58,622 nucleotides of DNA from Oscillospiraceae bacterium (GTDB taxonomy: Bacteria > Bacillota > Clostridia > Oscillospirales > Acutalibacteraceae): NCBI GenBank assembly GCA_015066465.1, contig SVOI01000009.1, forward strand, positions 1-58,622, given 5' to 3'. Position numbers and translations under genes: made by a program. A model generated the notes under the pieces. That model saw only the letters and a program-made list of their open reading frames with translations. It searched no databases and was not told the origin of the DNA. Shown here in pieces: positions 34,818 to 43,312 of the stretch (positions are counted from its first letter, which is position 1; every line of letters starts with the position of its first letter).

Positions 34818-35639
34818 ATGGGTATGGTAGTTAGAACAAACGTAATGGGTATTAACGCAAACAGACAGTTAAACATGAACAACAGTCAGGTTTCAAAGAG
34901 CCTTGAGAAGCTTTCTTCAGGTTTCAGAATTAACCGTGCTGGTGACGATGCTTCTGGTCTTGCAATCAGCGAAAAAATGAAGGCTCAGATTAAGGGTCTT
35001 GAACAAGCTTCTGCAAACGCACAGGATGCTATCTCACTCGTTCAGACTGCTGAAGGTGCAACAACTGAAATTCACAACATGCTTAACCGTATGGTAGAGC
35101 TCGCAACTAAAGCTGCTAACGGTACTTATGATACAAAGGTTGACCGTCAGGCTATCCAGGATGAAGTTGATTCTCTTATGAAAGAAATTAATAGAATCAC
35201 TGTATCAACAAACTTCAACGGCACAACATTACTTAATGGTAAAATGACAAACCTTACACTTCAGGTTGGTGCAGAGCAATCTGACACAATTACTGTTGGT
35301 GTTAAAGCTCTTAACACAACAGGTCTTAAGATTTCTAAGGTTAAGGTTACAACTATTAAGAGTGCAAATGCTGCTATCAAAACAATTAAAGATGCTATTA
35401 ACACAGTATCTACAGAACGTGCTAAACTCGGTGCTGTTCAGAACCGTCTTGAGTACACAATCAACAACCTTGATACAACAGCTGAAAACATGAATGCAGC
35501 TAATTCTCGTATCCGCGATACAGATATGGCTAAAGAGATGATGAACTACACAAAGATGAACGTTCTCACTCAGGCTGCTCAGGCTATGCTTGCACAAGCA
35601 AACCAACAACCACAATCAGTTCTTCAGTTACTTCAATAA
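34818..35639 (+). CDS. Flagellin, major type, copy B
   Basis: 273 residues, the same length as copy A and nearly identical in the N- and C-terminal thirds. Differences cluster between residues 125 and 185 (for example QVGAEQSDTITVGVKALNTTG against QVGAEATDILTVSCAALNTTG). The tail is QPQSVLQLLQ. RBS CAAGGAGG lies 9 nt before ATG 34818. The twin arrangement, each gene with its own structured leader, suggests a recent duplication kept for dosage or filament mixing. Confidence 0.97.
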   Translation: MGMVVRTNVMGINANRQLNMNNSQVSKSLEKLSSGFRINRAGDDASGLAISEKMKAQIKGLEQASANAQDAISLVQTAEGATTEIHNMLNRMVELATKAANGTYDTKVDRQAIQDEVDSLMKEINRITVSTNFNGTTLLNGKMTNLTLQVGAEQSDTITVGVKALNTTGLKISKVKVTTIKSANAAIKTIKDAINTVSTERAKLGAVQNRLEYTINNLDTTAENMNAANSRIRDTDMAKEMMNYTKMNVLTQAAQAMLAQANQQPQSVLQLLQ

Positions 35640-35751
35640 TTGATATAAATACTGATTATTTCTATACGGTTAGCTTACTTAGCGAACCAAAAATAGCTTA
35701 GTAACTCTTCGGTAGTTGCTAAAGCGAAATAAAATACCCAAACTAACAACC

Positions 35752-35797
35752 AAAAGGCCTCTTCGGGTTACCCGCCTGAAGAGGCTTTTCCTATTTC
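35752..35797 (+). terminator. Terminator of the flagellin pair
   Basis: 12-bp stem AAAAGCCTCTTC-type (35752-35764, one bulged G) with GAAGAGGCTTTT (35778-35789), an inner CGGGT/ACCCG helix, then TTCCTATTTC. Confidence 0.85.
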
Positions 35798-35903
35798 TTG
35801 ATGTGTATTTTCAGCGTCTAAGTCATTTTTTCACCCACTCGACGTACCTTTGTACGCCATCGGGGATGAAGAAAATGCCTTATGCACTAAAACTACACAT
35901 CAA
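35798..35903. repeat. 106-bp imperfect palindrome (MITE- or REP-like)
   Basis: It begins TTGATGTGTA and ends TACACATCAA. The two arms of about 40 nt match with scattered mismatches, around a centre GACGTACCTTTGTACGCC that forms its own small hairpin. It contains no ORF and is not needed as a terminator, since a good one precedes it. This is the form of a miniature inverted-repeat or REP element; no second copy is seen in the window. Confidence 0.6.
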
Positions 35904-35936
35904 TTTTTGTTTTGGGTAAAACAGGAAAGAGCCTCT

Positions 35937-36076
35937 AAGTTGTTAGTTGCTGGTATGGATAGTGCGAAATAAAACGATAAAATTCTATCATTTTTAGTTT
36001 ACGAAGAACTTTAAATGATAGATTTGTTTTACGATTACAAAACTAACAACTAACCATACTAGCCAACCAGTAACTC
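35937..36076. repeat. 140-bp inverted-repeat element sharing arms with the four-helix-bundle cassette
   Basis: The left arm contains GTTGTTAGTT and GCTGGTATGG (35940-35958). The right arm contains AACTAACCATACTAGCC (36048-36064), identical to 33389-33405. The inside is also palindromic (CTATCATTT near 35984 against AAATGATAG near 36012). No coding capacity. The rest of this gap up to 36173 is AT-rich with nothing recognisable. Confidence 0.6.
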
Positions 36077-36173
36077 GAAATGTTAAAATAATGTTAAATT
36101 TATAACAAAATATCAAAATTGTAAAAAATTACAAATTTGAACTCGTTTCCATTTTTTTTCTTGTGAAATTCAG

Positions 36174-36202
36174 TTGACAAGATTGAATATTTGTGTTAAT
36201 AT
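36174..36202 (+). promoter_or_regulatory. Sigma-A promoter of the fliE flagellar operon
   Basis: Perfect -35 TTGACA (36174-36179), 17-nt spacer, -10 TAATAT (36197-36202). It gives a leader of about 137 nt before fliE. Confidence 0.8.
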
Positions 36203-36312
36203 GTGGTAGTAACCATAGTGTCACTGCACCCTTTTATGCCTTTTTGGAAAATAAAGATGTGCAAGTTGACAAAAAAGTTACAAAAAAACTCAAAAAATTC
36301 GTCGAAATTACC

Positions 36313-36328
36313 ACAAGACTTGTCTTGT
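36313..36328. promoter_or_regulatory. 16-bp perfect palindrome just before the fliE ribosome binding site
   Basis: ACAAGACTTGTCTTGT, ending 3 nt before AAAGGAGA (36331-36338). It could act as an operator or as a 6-bp RNA hairpin next to the SD. Confidence 0.5.
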
Positions 36329-36345
36329 CGAAAGGAGAGAATTTT

Positions 36346-36648
36346 ATGTTTATTGTTCCAATTACACCAATGGAAAAAATGGAATTTTCCACAACAGAAA
36401 AAGTTACGGCTGTAAAAGACGTTAAGGAAAACGCTTTTAGCAGTATTTTAGATAGTGCAATAGAAAATTTTAAAGAGGCTGACAAGCTTTCAGATATTGA
36501 TGGCGCTGGGCTTTCACTCGGCAATGCTGATGATTTAGCACAGATTCAAATCAATATGTTGAAGGCTGAAACAATGCTTCAGACAACTGTTCAGATTACT
36601 TCAAGAGCAGTTAATGCATATAAAGAAATTATGCAGATTCAGGTTTGA
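36346..36648 (+). CDS. fliE: Flagellar basal body protein FliE
   Basis: 100 residues from ATG 36346 (AAAGGAGA 7 nt upstream). An in-frame extension back to 36193 exists but overlaps the promoter, so it is rejected. The conserved C-terminal half is visible: QIQINMLKAETMLQTTVQITSRAVNAYKEIMQIQV. FliE joins the MS ring to the rod. The usual flgB-flgC pair upstream is missing, so fliE opens the operon. fliF starts 52 nt later. Confidence 0.95.
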   Translation: MFIVPITPMEKMEFSTTEKVTAVKDVKENAFSSILDSAIENFKEADKLSDIDGAGLSLGNADDLAQIQINMLKAETMLQTTVQITSRAVNAYKEIMQIQV

Positions 36649-36700
36649 TTTTACTTTTTTTATTACATTATATATAGTATTTAATTCGGGGTAATGTCAC

Positions 36701-38371
36701 GTGGCAGAAAATAATGGTTTAGAAAACTTAAAAGCAAAGGTGTTTGATGAAAACACACCTTGGGGTAAAGCTTTGCTTTCAATTAAAAATACTTTTGCTG
36801 AAATGCCTAAAAAGAAACGCAACATTATATTCGGTGTAGCCGGTGGTGTTGTTGTGCTTGCGGCTGTTTTGGCGCTTGTTTTAAATGCAAAGGCAGATAA
36901 ATACGTAGCACTTTATCAAGGTCTTGAGTCGAGTGAAGCTACTGCTATTTATCAGGAATTATTAGCTGATGGAATTGATGCACAATTAGATTCCACCGGC
37001 AATGTTGTCGTTCCTAAAGAAATTTATGACCAATGTCTTTTGATGTTGGCTGCCGAGGGTTACCCGAAAACCGCTCTTACATATGATATTTTTGAAAATT
37101 CTCAAGGTCTTACTGCTACTGAATCTGACAGAAAACAAGCCCTTATTCATCAGGCGCAGGAGCGTTTACAGGGCACCTTGATGAGAATCAAAGGTGTTCA
37201 GGATGCTGTTGTAAATCTTGCTATTCCTGATAATACTGACTATGTATGGGAACAGGTTGAAGATGCATCTGTTCCTACAGCGAGTGTTACAATAACATTT
37301 AATGATGATATTGAAGAACTTTCAGATGAGCAGATTACTGCTATTAAAAATCTTGTTGCGTCTGCTATTCCTGACTTAACTCCTGAAAACGTTGTTCTTA
37401 CAGATGCTAAGACAATGCTTGAATTAAAGGTTGACGAAGATGCCCATGGTGGTTTGGGTTACCAGCAGAATCTTGATTTTGAAAGAATGGTTCAGAGTCA
37501 GATTGAAGAAAATGTTATAAGAATTTTAACACCAAAATATGGTTCAGATGGCGTGTTTGCAGTTGCTAAAGTAACTATCAACTACGACAAAATGATGACC
37601 GAAAAAATGGAGCTTATTCCGAACTCTAAGGAAGAAGGCTTCTTAACTCATGAAGAAGGTACATTCCAGGGTGGTCCGGAAGATGTTGCCGGCGGTGTTG
37701 CTGGTGAAGAAAACAATACCGACATTCCTGATTATCAATATAACAGCGGTAGTGCACTTGATGGCGAAACATTAATTGAAGGTCTTCGTGATTATGACTA
37801 CGGTTACATAAAAACCCAGATTGAAAAGGGTAACGCAATTCTTGACAAAGCAACCGTTTCTGTTATGGTTAAACAGGCGAATCTCTCTAACACAAATCGT
37901 GATGAGATTATAAATATAGTTTCAAAGAGTGTTGATATTGACCCTGAAAACATCAGTGTTTCATCATTCGTTGGTGAAGAACCAATTGATGACGTTGTTA
38001 TCAAACCAACATTCATTGAAAAACTTCTTGAATTACCATTGTGGCAGATTCTCCTTATCTTTGGTATCATTCTTCTCGTTGCTCTTCTTCTTGTTCTTAT
38101 TCCTGTTATTATCATTTCAAAGAAGAGAAAGAAAAAGAAAAAGGATGGTATGGAAGAATACCTTCAGCAAATCGAGGACGAGCGTGCAGCAGAGCAACTT
38201 CAGTTGCAGCAGGAAATCGATCGCTACAAGAAAGAACTCGCAGATATTGCTATGGGTGATGCGGATCCTAAGGATGAAGCAATTCTTAAAGAAGTTCGTA
38301 ACTTCGCTAAGGCTAATCCGAAGATTACAGCTAACCTCCTTCGTTCGTGGATAAAGGAGGGTGACGATTAA
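36701..38371 (+). CDS. fliF: Flagellar MS-ring protein FliF
   Basis: 556 residues from GTG 36701 (GGGG about 9 nt upstream). Two membrane helices, about residues 45-64 and 446-475, flank a large periplasm-side region with the ring-building domains (ALYQGLESSEATAIYQEL; GYPKTALTYDIFENSQGL; MRIKGVQDAVVNLAIPDN). The C-terminal tail (FAKANPKITANLLRSWIKEG) binds FliG. The stop overlaps the fliG start by 1 nt (TAATG). Confidence 0.97.
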   Translation: MAENNGLENLKAKVFDENTPWGKALLSIKNTFAEMPKKKRNIIFGVAGGVVVLAAVLALVLNAKADKYVALYQGLESSEATAIYQELLADGIDAQLDSTGNVVVPKEIYDQCLLMLAAEGYPKTALTYDIFENSQGLTATESDRKQALIHQAQERLQGTLMRIKGVQDAVVNLAIPDNTDYVWEQVEDASVPTASVTITFNDDIEELSDEQITAIKNLVASAIPDLTPENVVLTDAKTMLELKVDEDAHGGLGYQQNLDFERMVQSQIEENVIRILTPKYGSDGVFAVAKVTINYDKMMTEKMELIPNSKEEGFLTHEEGTFQGGPEDVAGGVAGEENNTDIPDYQYNSGSALDGETLIEGLRDYDYGYIKTQIEKGNAILDKATVSVMVKQANLSNTNRDEIINIVSKSVDIDPENISVSSFVGEEPIDDVVIKPTFIEKLLELPLWQILLIFGIILLVALLLVLIPVIIISKKRKKKKKDGMEEYLQQIEDERAAEQLQLQQEIDRYKKELADIAMGDADPKDEAILKEVRNFAKANPKITANLLRSWIKEGDD

Positions 38372-39387
38372 TGGCAAGAAATACTACTAAAGGTCTTTCG
38401 CCACTCGCAAGAGCAGCGGCTGTTATCGTTGCTCTTGGTTCTGACGAAGCGGCATCTGTTTACAAATATTTAACCGAAGAAGAAATTGAAAGACTCTCGG
38501 TTGAAGTTGCAAAGTTAGAAAAGCTTACACCATCAGACTTACAAGAAGTTATTGACGATTTCTATGGTCTTTGCACAACTCAGAAGGTAATTTCTGAGGG
38601 TGGTGTACTTTACGCTAAAGATATTCTTGAAAAAGCATTTGGCCCTGAGCTTGCTCAGTCTTATATGGACAGGGTTGCGGGCGCTATGCAGACAAGAGCG
38701 TTTGAATTCTTAAGAAAAGCTAAATCAAGAAACCTTTTAATGATGTTACAGGGTGAACATCCACAGGCTATTGCATTTATTCTTTCTTACGCTCCACCAG
38801 AGGAAGCTTCAAAAATTATTTCTGAGCTTCCACCACATACACAGCTTAGTGTTATCAAGAGAATTGCTACTCTCGATAGCGTTTCACCAAGTATTGTTAA
38901 TACAGTTGAAACAATTCTTGAAAGACGATTCTCATCTGTTGTTTCTGTTGATATGACAGAAATCGGCGGTGTTAACCACGTTGCTGATATTATGAACCAC
39001 ACAGACAGAGCTACTGAAAAACGTATCTTTGATGAACTCGGTGCTACTGACCCTGAACTTTCAGACAGCATTAAAAAGCTTATGTTCGTTTTCGAAGATA
39101 TCGTTCATCTCGATCCATTTACTATCCAGAGAGTTCTTCGAGATGTCGATTATCAGGACCTTGCTATTGCTATCAAAGGTTCTACCGAAGAAATCAAAGA
39201 AGTATTGCTTTCAAATATCTCTTCACGTGCTAAAGAAAACATCCTTTCTGACCTTGAATACCTCAGAAACGTTCGTATGCGTGACGTTGAAAAGGCTCAA
39301 CAGAAAGTTGTTGATATTATACGTACATTAGAAGAGTCAGGTGAAATTACTATTTCCCACGGTGGGGAGGATGCAATAATTGAGTGA
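38371..39387 (+). CDS. fliG: Flagellar motor switch protein FliG
   Basis: 338 residues. The N-domain binds FliF, the middle carries the EHPQAIAFILSY text (EHPQ motif, residues about 127-130), and the C-domain holds the charged torque helix near LMFVFEDIVHLDPFTIQRVLRDVD. RBS GGAGG lies about 10 nt before ATG 38371. The 3' end overlaps fliH by 8 nt. All family regions are intact. Confidence 0.98.
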   Translation: MARNTTKGLSPLARAAAVIVALGSDEAASVYKYLTEEEIERLSVEVAKLEKLTPSDLQEVIDDFYGLCTTQKVISEGGVLYAKDILEKAFGPELAQSYMDRVAGAMQTRAFEFLRKAKSRNLLMMLQGEHPQAIAFILSYAPPEEASKIISELPPHTQLSVIKRIATLDSVSPSIVNTVETILERRFSSVVSVDMTEIGGVNHVADIMNHTDRATEKRIFDELGATDPELSDSIKKLMFVFEDIVHLDPFTIQRVLRDVDYQDLAIAIKGSTEEIKEVLLSNISSRAKENILSDLEYLRNVRMRDVEKAQQKVVDIIRTLEESGEITISHGGEDAIIE

Positions 39388-40123
39388 TATTTTCAGAGCT
39401 TACAATTATGCGGCTGACTCAAAATCTGTTAAAATTCCCGATGTTGACTTCGATTTACCTAAGGTGACTATCGAAGAACAAGAAGAACTTCCACCAGAAG
39501 AAGCTTTTATGGAGTTTACTCCCGAAAGCTTTGCAAGTGTTGAAGAGCAACCTTTGGAAGAGGTTGAAGAACAAGAGAAACTTGTTTACCCAACACGTGA
39601 GGAATTAGCAGAATTTTATCGGGATGAACTCAATGCAATAGCTTTAGAGGTTGAAATTAAAGCGTATTCAGATGCTTTGCAAAGCAAAAAGGCAGAGCTT
39701 CAAAATAGCATTGACAGTATCTCACAAAAAATTAACGAGATGGAAGAACTTCAAAAAGCCTTTTTAGAAGATTATGAAAAGAAATTGAAGTTTTTTGCCA
39801 TAGATATTGCAGAAAAATTGGTCTGCAAAAAAATCAGTGAAGACGATTTATTTCTTTCAGAGCTTCTTACAAAAACAGTAAGTGAATGTAAAGGTACAAA
39901 TTGGCTCACAGTAGAAGTTTCTGATGCTTTACAAGGTCTTGTAGAAGTAGCAAAGGCAGAGCTTAGTAAACCCGAATATCGTGGTGTTGCTGAGGTTAAG
40001 CCAATCGCTTGTGCAGATGATACTTGTGTTGTAAGTACAGAAACTGGCGCAGTTGTCGCTACTATATCTGTTCAGGCAGATAATCTTCGCCTTGCTTTCA
40101 GAGAGGCAGAGATGGAGGTTTAA
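39380..40123 (+). CDS. fliH: Flagellar assembly protein FliH
   Basis: 247 residues from TTG 39380, with GGGGAGG 9 nt upstream. An acidic N-terminal third (QEELPPEEAFMEFTPE...) is followed by a coiled coil (about 75-140) and a C-terminal domain that binds the FliI N-terminus (DIAEKLVCKKISED...). FliH restrains and docks the export ATPase FliI. It is weakly conserved; the call rests on the domain pattern and its place between fliG and fliI. Confidence 0.9.
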   Translation: MSDIFRAYNYAADSKSVKIPDVDFDLPKVTIEEQEELPPEEAFMEFTPESFASVEEQPLEEVEEQEKLVYPTREELAEFYRDELNAIALEVEIKAYSDALQSKKAELQNSIDSISQKINEMEELQKAFLEDYEKKLKFFAIDIAEKLVCKKISEDDLFLSELLTKTVSECKGTNWLTVEVSDALQGLVEVAKAELSKPEYRGVAEVKPIACADDTCVVSTETGAVVATISVQADNLRLAFREAEMEV

Positions 40124-40125
40124 GA

Positions 40126-41448
40126 GTGTTGAGTAACGGTAATATTGATTTAACAAAATACCAGAAAGTATTGCAGTTAACAGATACCTTGACACGTGAA
40201 GGTAGAATTAACAAAATAATCGGTATGACCGTTGAAGCAACAGGCTTAACTTGTAGTATTGGCGATATTTGCAAAATTTTTCTTCCAGGTGAAACAGGAG
40301 TTGTTTTATCGGAGGTAGTCGGAATTTCTGAGAGTACGGCGTTTTTAATGCCTTATCAGGAGGTTGACGGAATAGGCTATGGTTGCAAGGTTGTAAATAC
40401 AGGTAAAAAGCTTACCGTTCTTGCCAGTGACCAGCTTGTAGGCAGAGCAGTTGATGCTCTTGGCAACCCGATTGACAATAAAGAACCGATTACTGAAGGA
40501 ACTTCTATTTCTATAAGCGGTGCTCCTGAAAATCCAATGGCACGACCACCAATCAACGAAGTTATCGAGTTGGGGGTAAGGTGTATAGACGGACTTCTTA
40601 CTATAGGTAAGGGTCAGCGTATGGGTATTTTTGCAGGTAGTGGCGTTGGTAAGAGTACTCTTATGGGTATGATTGCCAGAAATGTTAAAGCCGATGTTAA
40701 CGTTATTGCACTCGTAGGCGAGCGTGGCAGAGAGGTTGTTGAATTTATTGAGCGTGACTTAGGTCCTGAGGGGCAGAAGCGTTCAGTATTGGTTGTTGCA
40801 ACGTCTGACCAACCAGCTCTTATGCGTTTTAAATGTGCACAAACAGCAACAGCTATTGCGGAGTATTTCCAGAGGCAAGGTAAAGATGTTCTTTTAATGA
40901 TGGACTCTTTAACACGTTTTGCAATGGCTCAGCGTGAAATCGGTCTTAGCACTGGTGAAGCACCGGTTGCAAGGGGTTACACTCCTTCAATCTACTCGTC
41001 TTTACCAAAATTACTCGAAAGGTCCGGTAACTTTAAAACCGGCTCTATCACAGGTATTTACACCGTTCTTTCAGAAGGTGATGATACAAACGAACCAATC
41101 TCTGATACTGTAAGAAGTATCATTGATGGTCATATAGTGTTATCAAGAAAAATAGCATCAAGAAACCACTATCCTGCTATTGATGTTCTTAATAGCTTAA
41201 GCCGTCTTATGAGTGGCATTGCTACTCCAGAACAAAAGCAGGCAGCAGGTAAACTCAGAAATATGATGTCCATTTATAAAGAAAATGAAGACCTTATTTC
41301 TATTGGTGCTTATAAACCGGGCAATAACCCCGAGCTTGATAATGCAATAAGTCATATGCCGAAAATCAACGAATTTTTAAAGCAACCGGTTGAAGAACCG
41401 ACAAGATTCGAAGATACACTAAGACTTCTCCAACTTGCAGTACAATAG
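40126..41448 (+). CDS. fliI: Flagellar export ATPase FliI
   Basis: 440 residues from GTG 40126 (GGAGG 7-8 nt upstream; TTG is the next codon). It is related to F1 beta. Walker A GIFAGSGVGKST has Lys176, then ALVGERGREVVEFIERD, and DVLLMMDSLTRFAMAQREI is the Walker B region. It powers loading and unfolding of flagellar export substrates at the membrane. It lies 2 nt after fliH and 9 nt before fliJ. Confidence 0.97.
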   Translation: MLSNGNIDLTKYQKVLQLTDTLTREGRINKIIGMTVEATGLTCSIGDICKIFLPGETGVVLSEVVGISESTAFLMPYQEVDGIGYGCKVVNTGKKLTVLASDQLVGRAVDALGNPIDNKEPITEGTSISISGAPENPMARPPINEVIELGVRCIDGLLTIGKGQRMGIFAGSGVGKSTLMGMIARNVKADVNVIALVGERGREVVEFIERDLGPEGQKRSVLVVATSDQPALMRFKCAQTATAIAEYFQRQGKDVLLMMDSLTRFAMAQREIGLSTGEAPVARGYTPSIYSSLPKLLERSGNFKTGSITGIYTVLSEGDDTNEPISDTVRSIIDGHIVLSRKIASRNHYPAIDVLNSLSRLMSGIATPEQKQAAGKLRNMMSIYKENEDLISIGAYKPGNNPELDNAISHMPKINEFLKQPVEEPTRFEDTLRLLQLAVQ

Positions 41449-41457
41449 GTGTTTTAA

Positions 41458-41907
41458 ATGAAATCTTTTCAATTTTCATTAGCCAGAATGCGTAGTTACA
41501 AGGAGCAGGTCCTCGAAAAAGAAAAGACAACCTTAAGGCATCTTCAGGCGGAGAGAGCGAAGATTGAGATGGATATTGAAAACCTTGAAAATCATCGCAA
41601 AAGCCGTGAAGAAGAATTTAAGCAAAGTAAAAATGGGTTAATGGCGAATGAGCTTATGCTTTATAAGTTTCACTCAGAAAACACAAGATTACAGCTTAAT
41701 AATCTTTATGAAGAGCTAAAACGTGCAGAAGCGAGAGTGGATGCACAAATTAAAGTTGTTGTAAGTGCTTCGCAAGAAGTTTCGGGGCTTGACAAACTCG
41801 AAGAAAAGCAATTAGAGGAATATAAGTATCTTGAAGCCAAAGAAATGCAAGAAGAAATTCTTGAGAGGGTGGCTCAGAAGTCATCTGAAGAAGATAGCGT
41901 TTCTTAA
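41458..41907 (+). CDS. fliJ: Flagellar export chaperone/stalk protein FliJ
   Basis: 149 residues, almost wholly coiled coil (FQFSLARMRSYKEQVLEKEKT at the start, then E/K-rich heptads). FliJ acts as the gamma-like stalk of the FliI ring and recycles export chaperones. The sequence is low in information; size, start text and position support the name. Confidence 0.9.
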   Translation: MKSFQFSLARMRSYKEQVLEKEKTTLRHLQAERAKIEMDIENLENHRKSREEEFKQSKNGLMANELMLYKFHSENTRLQLNNLYEELKRAEARVDAQIKVVVSASQEVSGLDKLEEKQLEEYKYLEAKEMQEEILERVAQKSSEEDSVS

Positions 41908-41954
41908 ACTTCAATACTATATTATATAATTATTTCTTTAAGGGAGGTGACAAA

Positions 41955-43292
41955 GTGGAACAGGTGACTTTACAAGCGATTAAGCTTAAGCAGTTATCCC
42001 GAGGCAAAGGTAATGGCGTAACAGAAGAAGCTTCAGGCGATGGTTTTATGAACGTACTCGACAGTATGCTCTCAAATCTCGTTGATGGTGATTCAACTGG
42101 TATAGCTGATATTTTGAGCTTAGGGAAAACAGAGGATGCAGAATCCAGCGAAGATGCTTCTATTTTAAGTATGCTTATGGAACTTTTGCAGTCAGGTAAC
42201 AGTAACGGTAATATTTCTCAGGATATTCTGGAACTTTTACAGAATATTGAAGGCATCGAAGGAATTGATGATATAGAAATTCCTAATATGATTGCTAAAC
42301 TTCAGGAAAATAATTTCTTTGAAGCGATGGGAATGAATGAAGATACTGCAGATACGCTTTATACTTTAGGCAACAACACTTATAACTATCTTGATGCCCA
42401 AGGTGAAGTAATAAAGAATTATATTAATTCTAAGCTTGAAGCAAAAAATGCAGAACCAACTACCAATACTGCTATGGAAACTGGCGTAATGGAAAACAGA
42501 GTTTCTGAACTTCGGGCAACTATGAAAGAAGTTACAGAAACAACAGAAATGCCGATAGTTTCAGTGAGCTACGAAAAAACTTCAGCTTCGGAGCAGATTA
42601 TGCAACCATCTTTAGGTGTTACAGTGCCTAATATGATTCAACAAAAAATAATAAGAGCTGATATGTCAGAGCTTTCAGGTGAATCACAAAACAGTAATTC
42701 ACAGGAATCAGAAACAGGCGATTTAAGTAACCAATTAAGCGAAATTGCAACGGCAAATGCGAATGCAAACGTAATTACACCACAGTTTGAATTACCAAAG
42801 GTGCAGAATTTAAGTAATCCGTTATTTGACCAGTTTAATATCTTAGAGCAGATAACAGATGGCGTTAAGGCAAACTTAAATCTTGAAAAGAGTGAGTTTA
42901 CCGTAAAATTAAATCCTGAATCTTTAGGTGAAGTTACTATTAAACTCGCCGAAGAAGGCGGTAAAATGGTGGTTAATATTACAGCTGCAACAGAGAGTAC
43001 AGCAAAGCTTTTAAACAGCGATTTAACTGCACTTCGTGATTCTTTAGGTTCATTAAATCTTGAAATACGTGAAGTAACAGTTGAGGCGCCAGAAAGTATT
43101 GAAGAGTCAATAGCTCAGTTTAATATGACAAGTCAGCAATTCTCTGACAGACAGCGTGCATTCAACAATCAACAGCAAGACGACACACCTTATTACGCAC
43201 ACAGTGATGGTGCTTATATGAGCGAAGAAATTACTGCTGATTACAGTGGTAGAGTCAGAACGGCTGTTGACGGATTAGACACTTATGTATAA
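41955..43292 (+). CDS. fliK: Flagellar hook-length control protein FliK
   Basis: 445 residues from GTG 41955 with GGGAGGTGA upstream. A long, low-complexity acidic N-region is followed by the conserved C-terminal hook domain (about 300-395: LNLEKSEFTVKLNPESLGEV, then INLAEEGGKMVVNITAA-like text) that flips FlhB export specificity when the hook is complete. The tail is Q- and N-rich. FliK is an exported ruler protein. It lies between fliJ and flgD, as in other Firmicutes. Confidence 0.92.
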   Translation: MEQVTLQAIKLKQLSRGKGNGVTEEASGDGFMNVLDSMLSNLVDGDSTGIADILSLGKTEDAESSEDASILSMLMELLQSGNSNGNISQDILELLQNIEGIEGIDDIEIPNMIAKLQENNFFEAMGMNEDTADTLYTLGNNTYNYLDAQGEVIKNYINSKLEAKNAEPTTNTAMETGVMENRVSELRATMKEVTETTEMPIVSVSYEKTSASEQIMQPSLGVTVPNMIQQKIIRADMSELSGESQNSNSQESETGDLSNQLSEIATANANANVITPQFELPKVQNLSNPLFDQFNILEQITDGVKANLNLEKSEFTVKLNPESLGEVTIKLAEEGGKMVVNITAATESTAKLLNSDLTALRDSLGSLNLEIREVTVEAPESIEESIAQFNMTSQQFSDRQRAFNNQQQDDTPYYAHSDGAYMSEEITADYSGRVRTAVDGLDTYV

Positions 43293-43312
43293 TTTTGAAA
43301 GGAGGAAATTTA

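Noticed and set aside
36193-36345. N-terminal extension of fliE by 51 codons
   Set aside because: It begins inside the -10 region of the operon promoter; ATG 36346 has a strong RBS and gives a normal-length FliE.
37626-38377. Several 70-140-codon frames overlapping fliF
   Set aside because: All lie inside the coding sequence of fliF on either strand, without RBS or recognisable domains.
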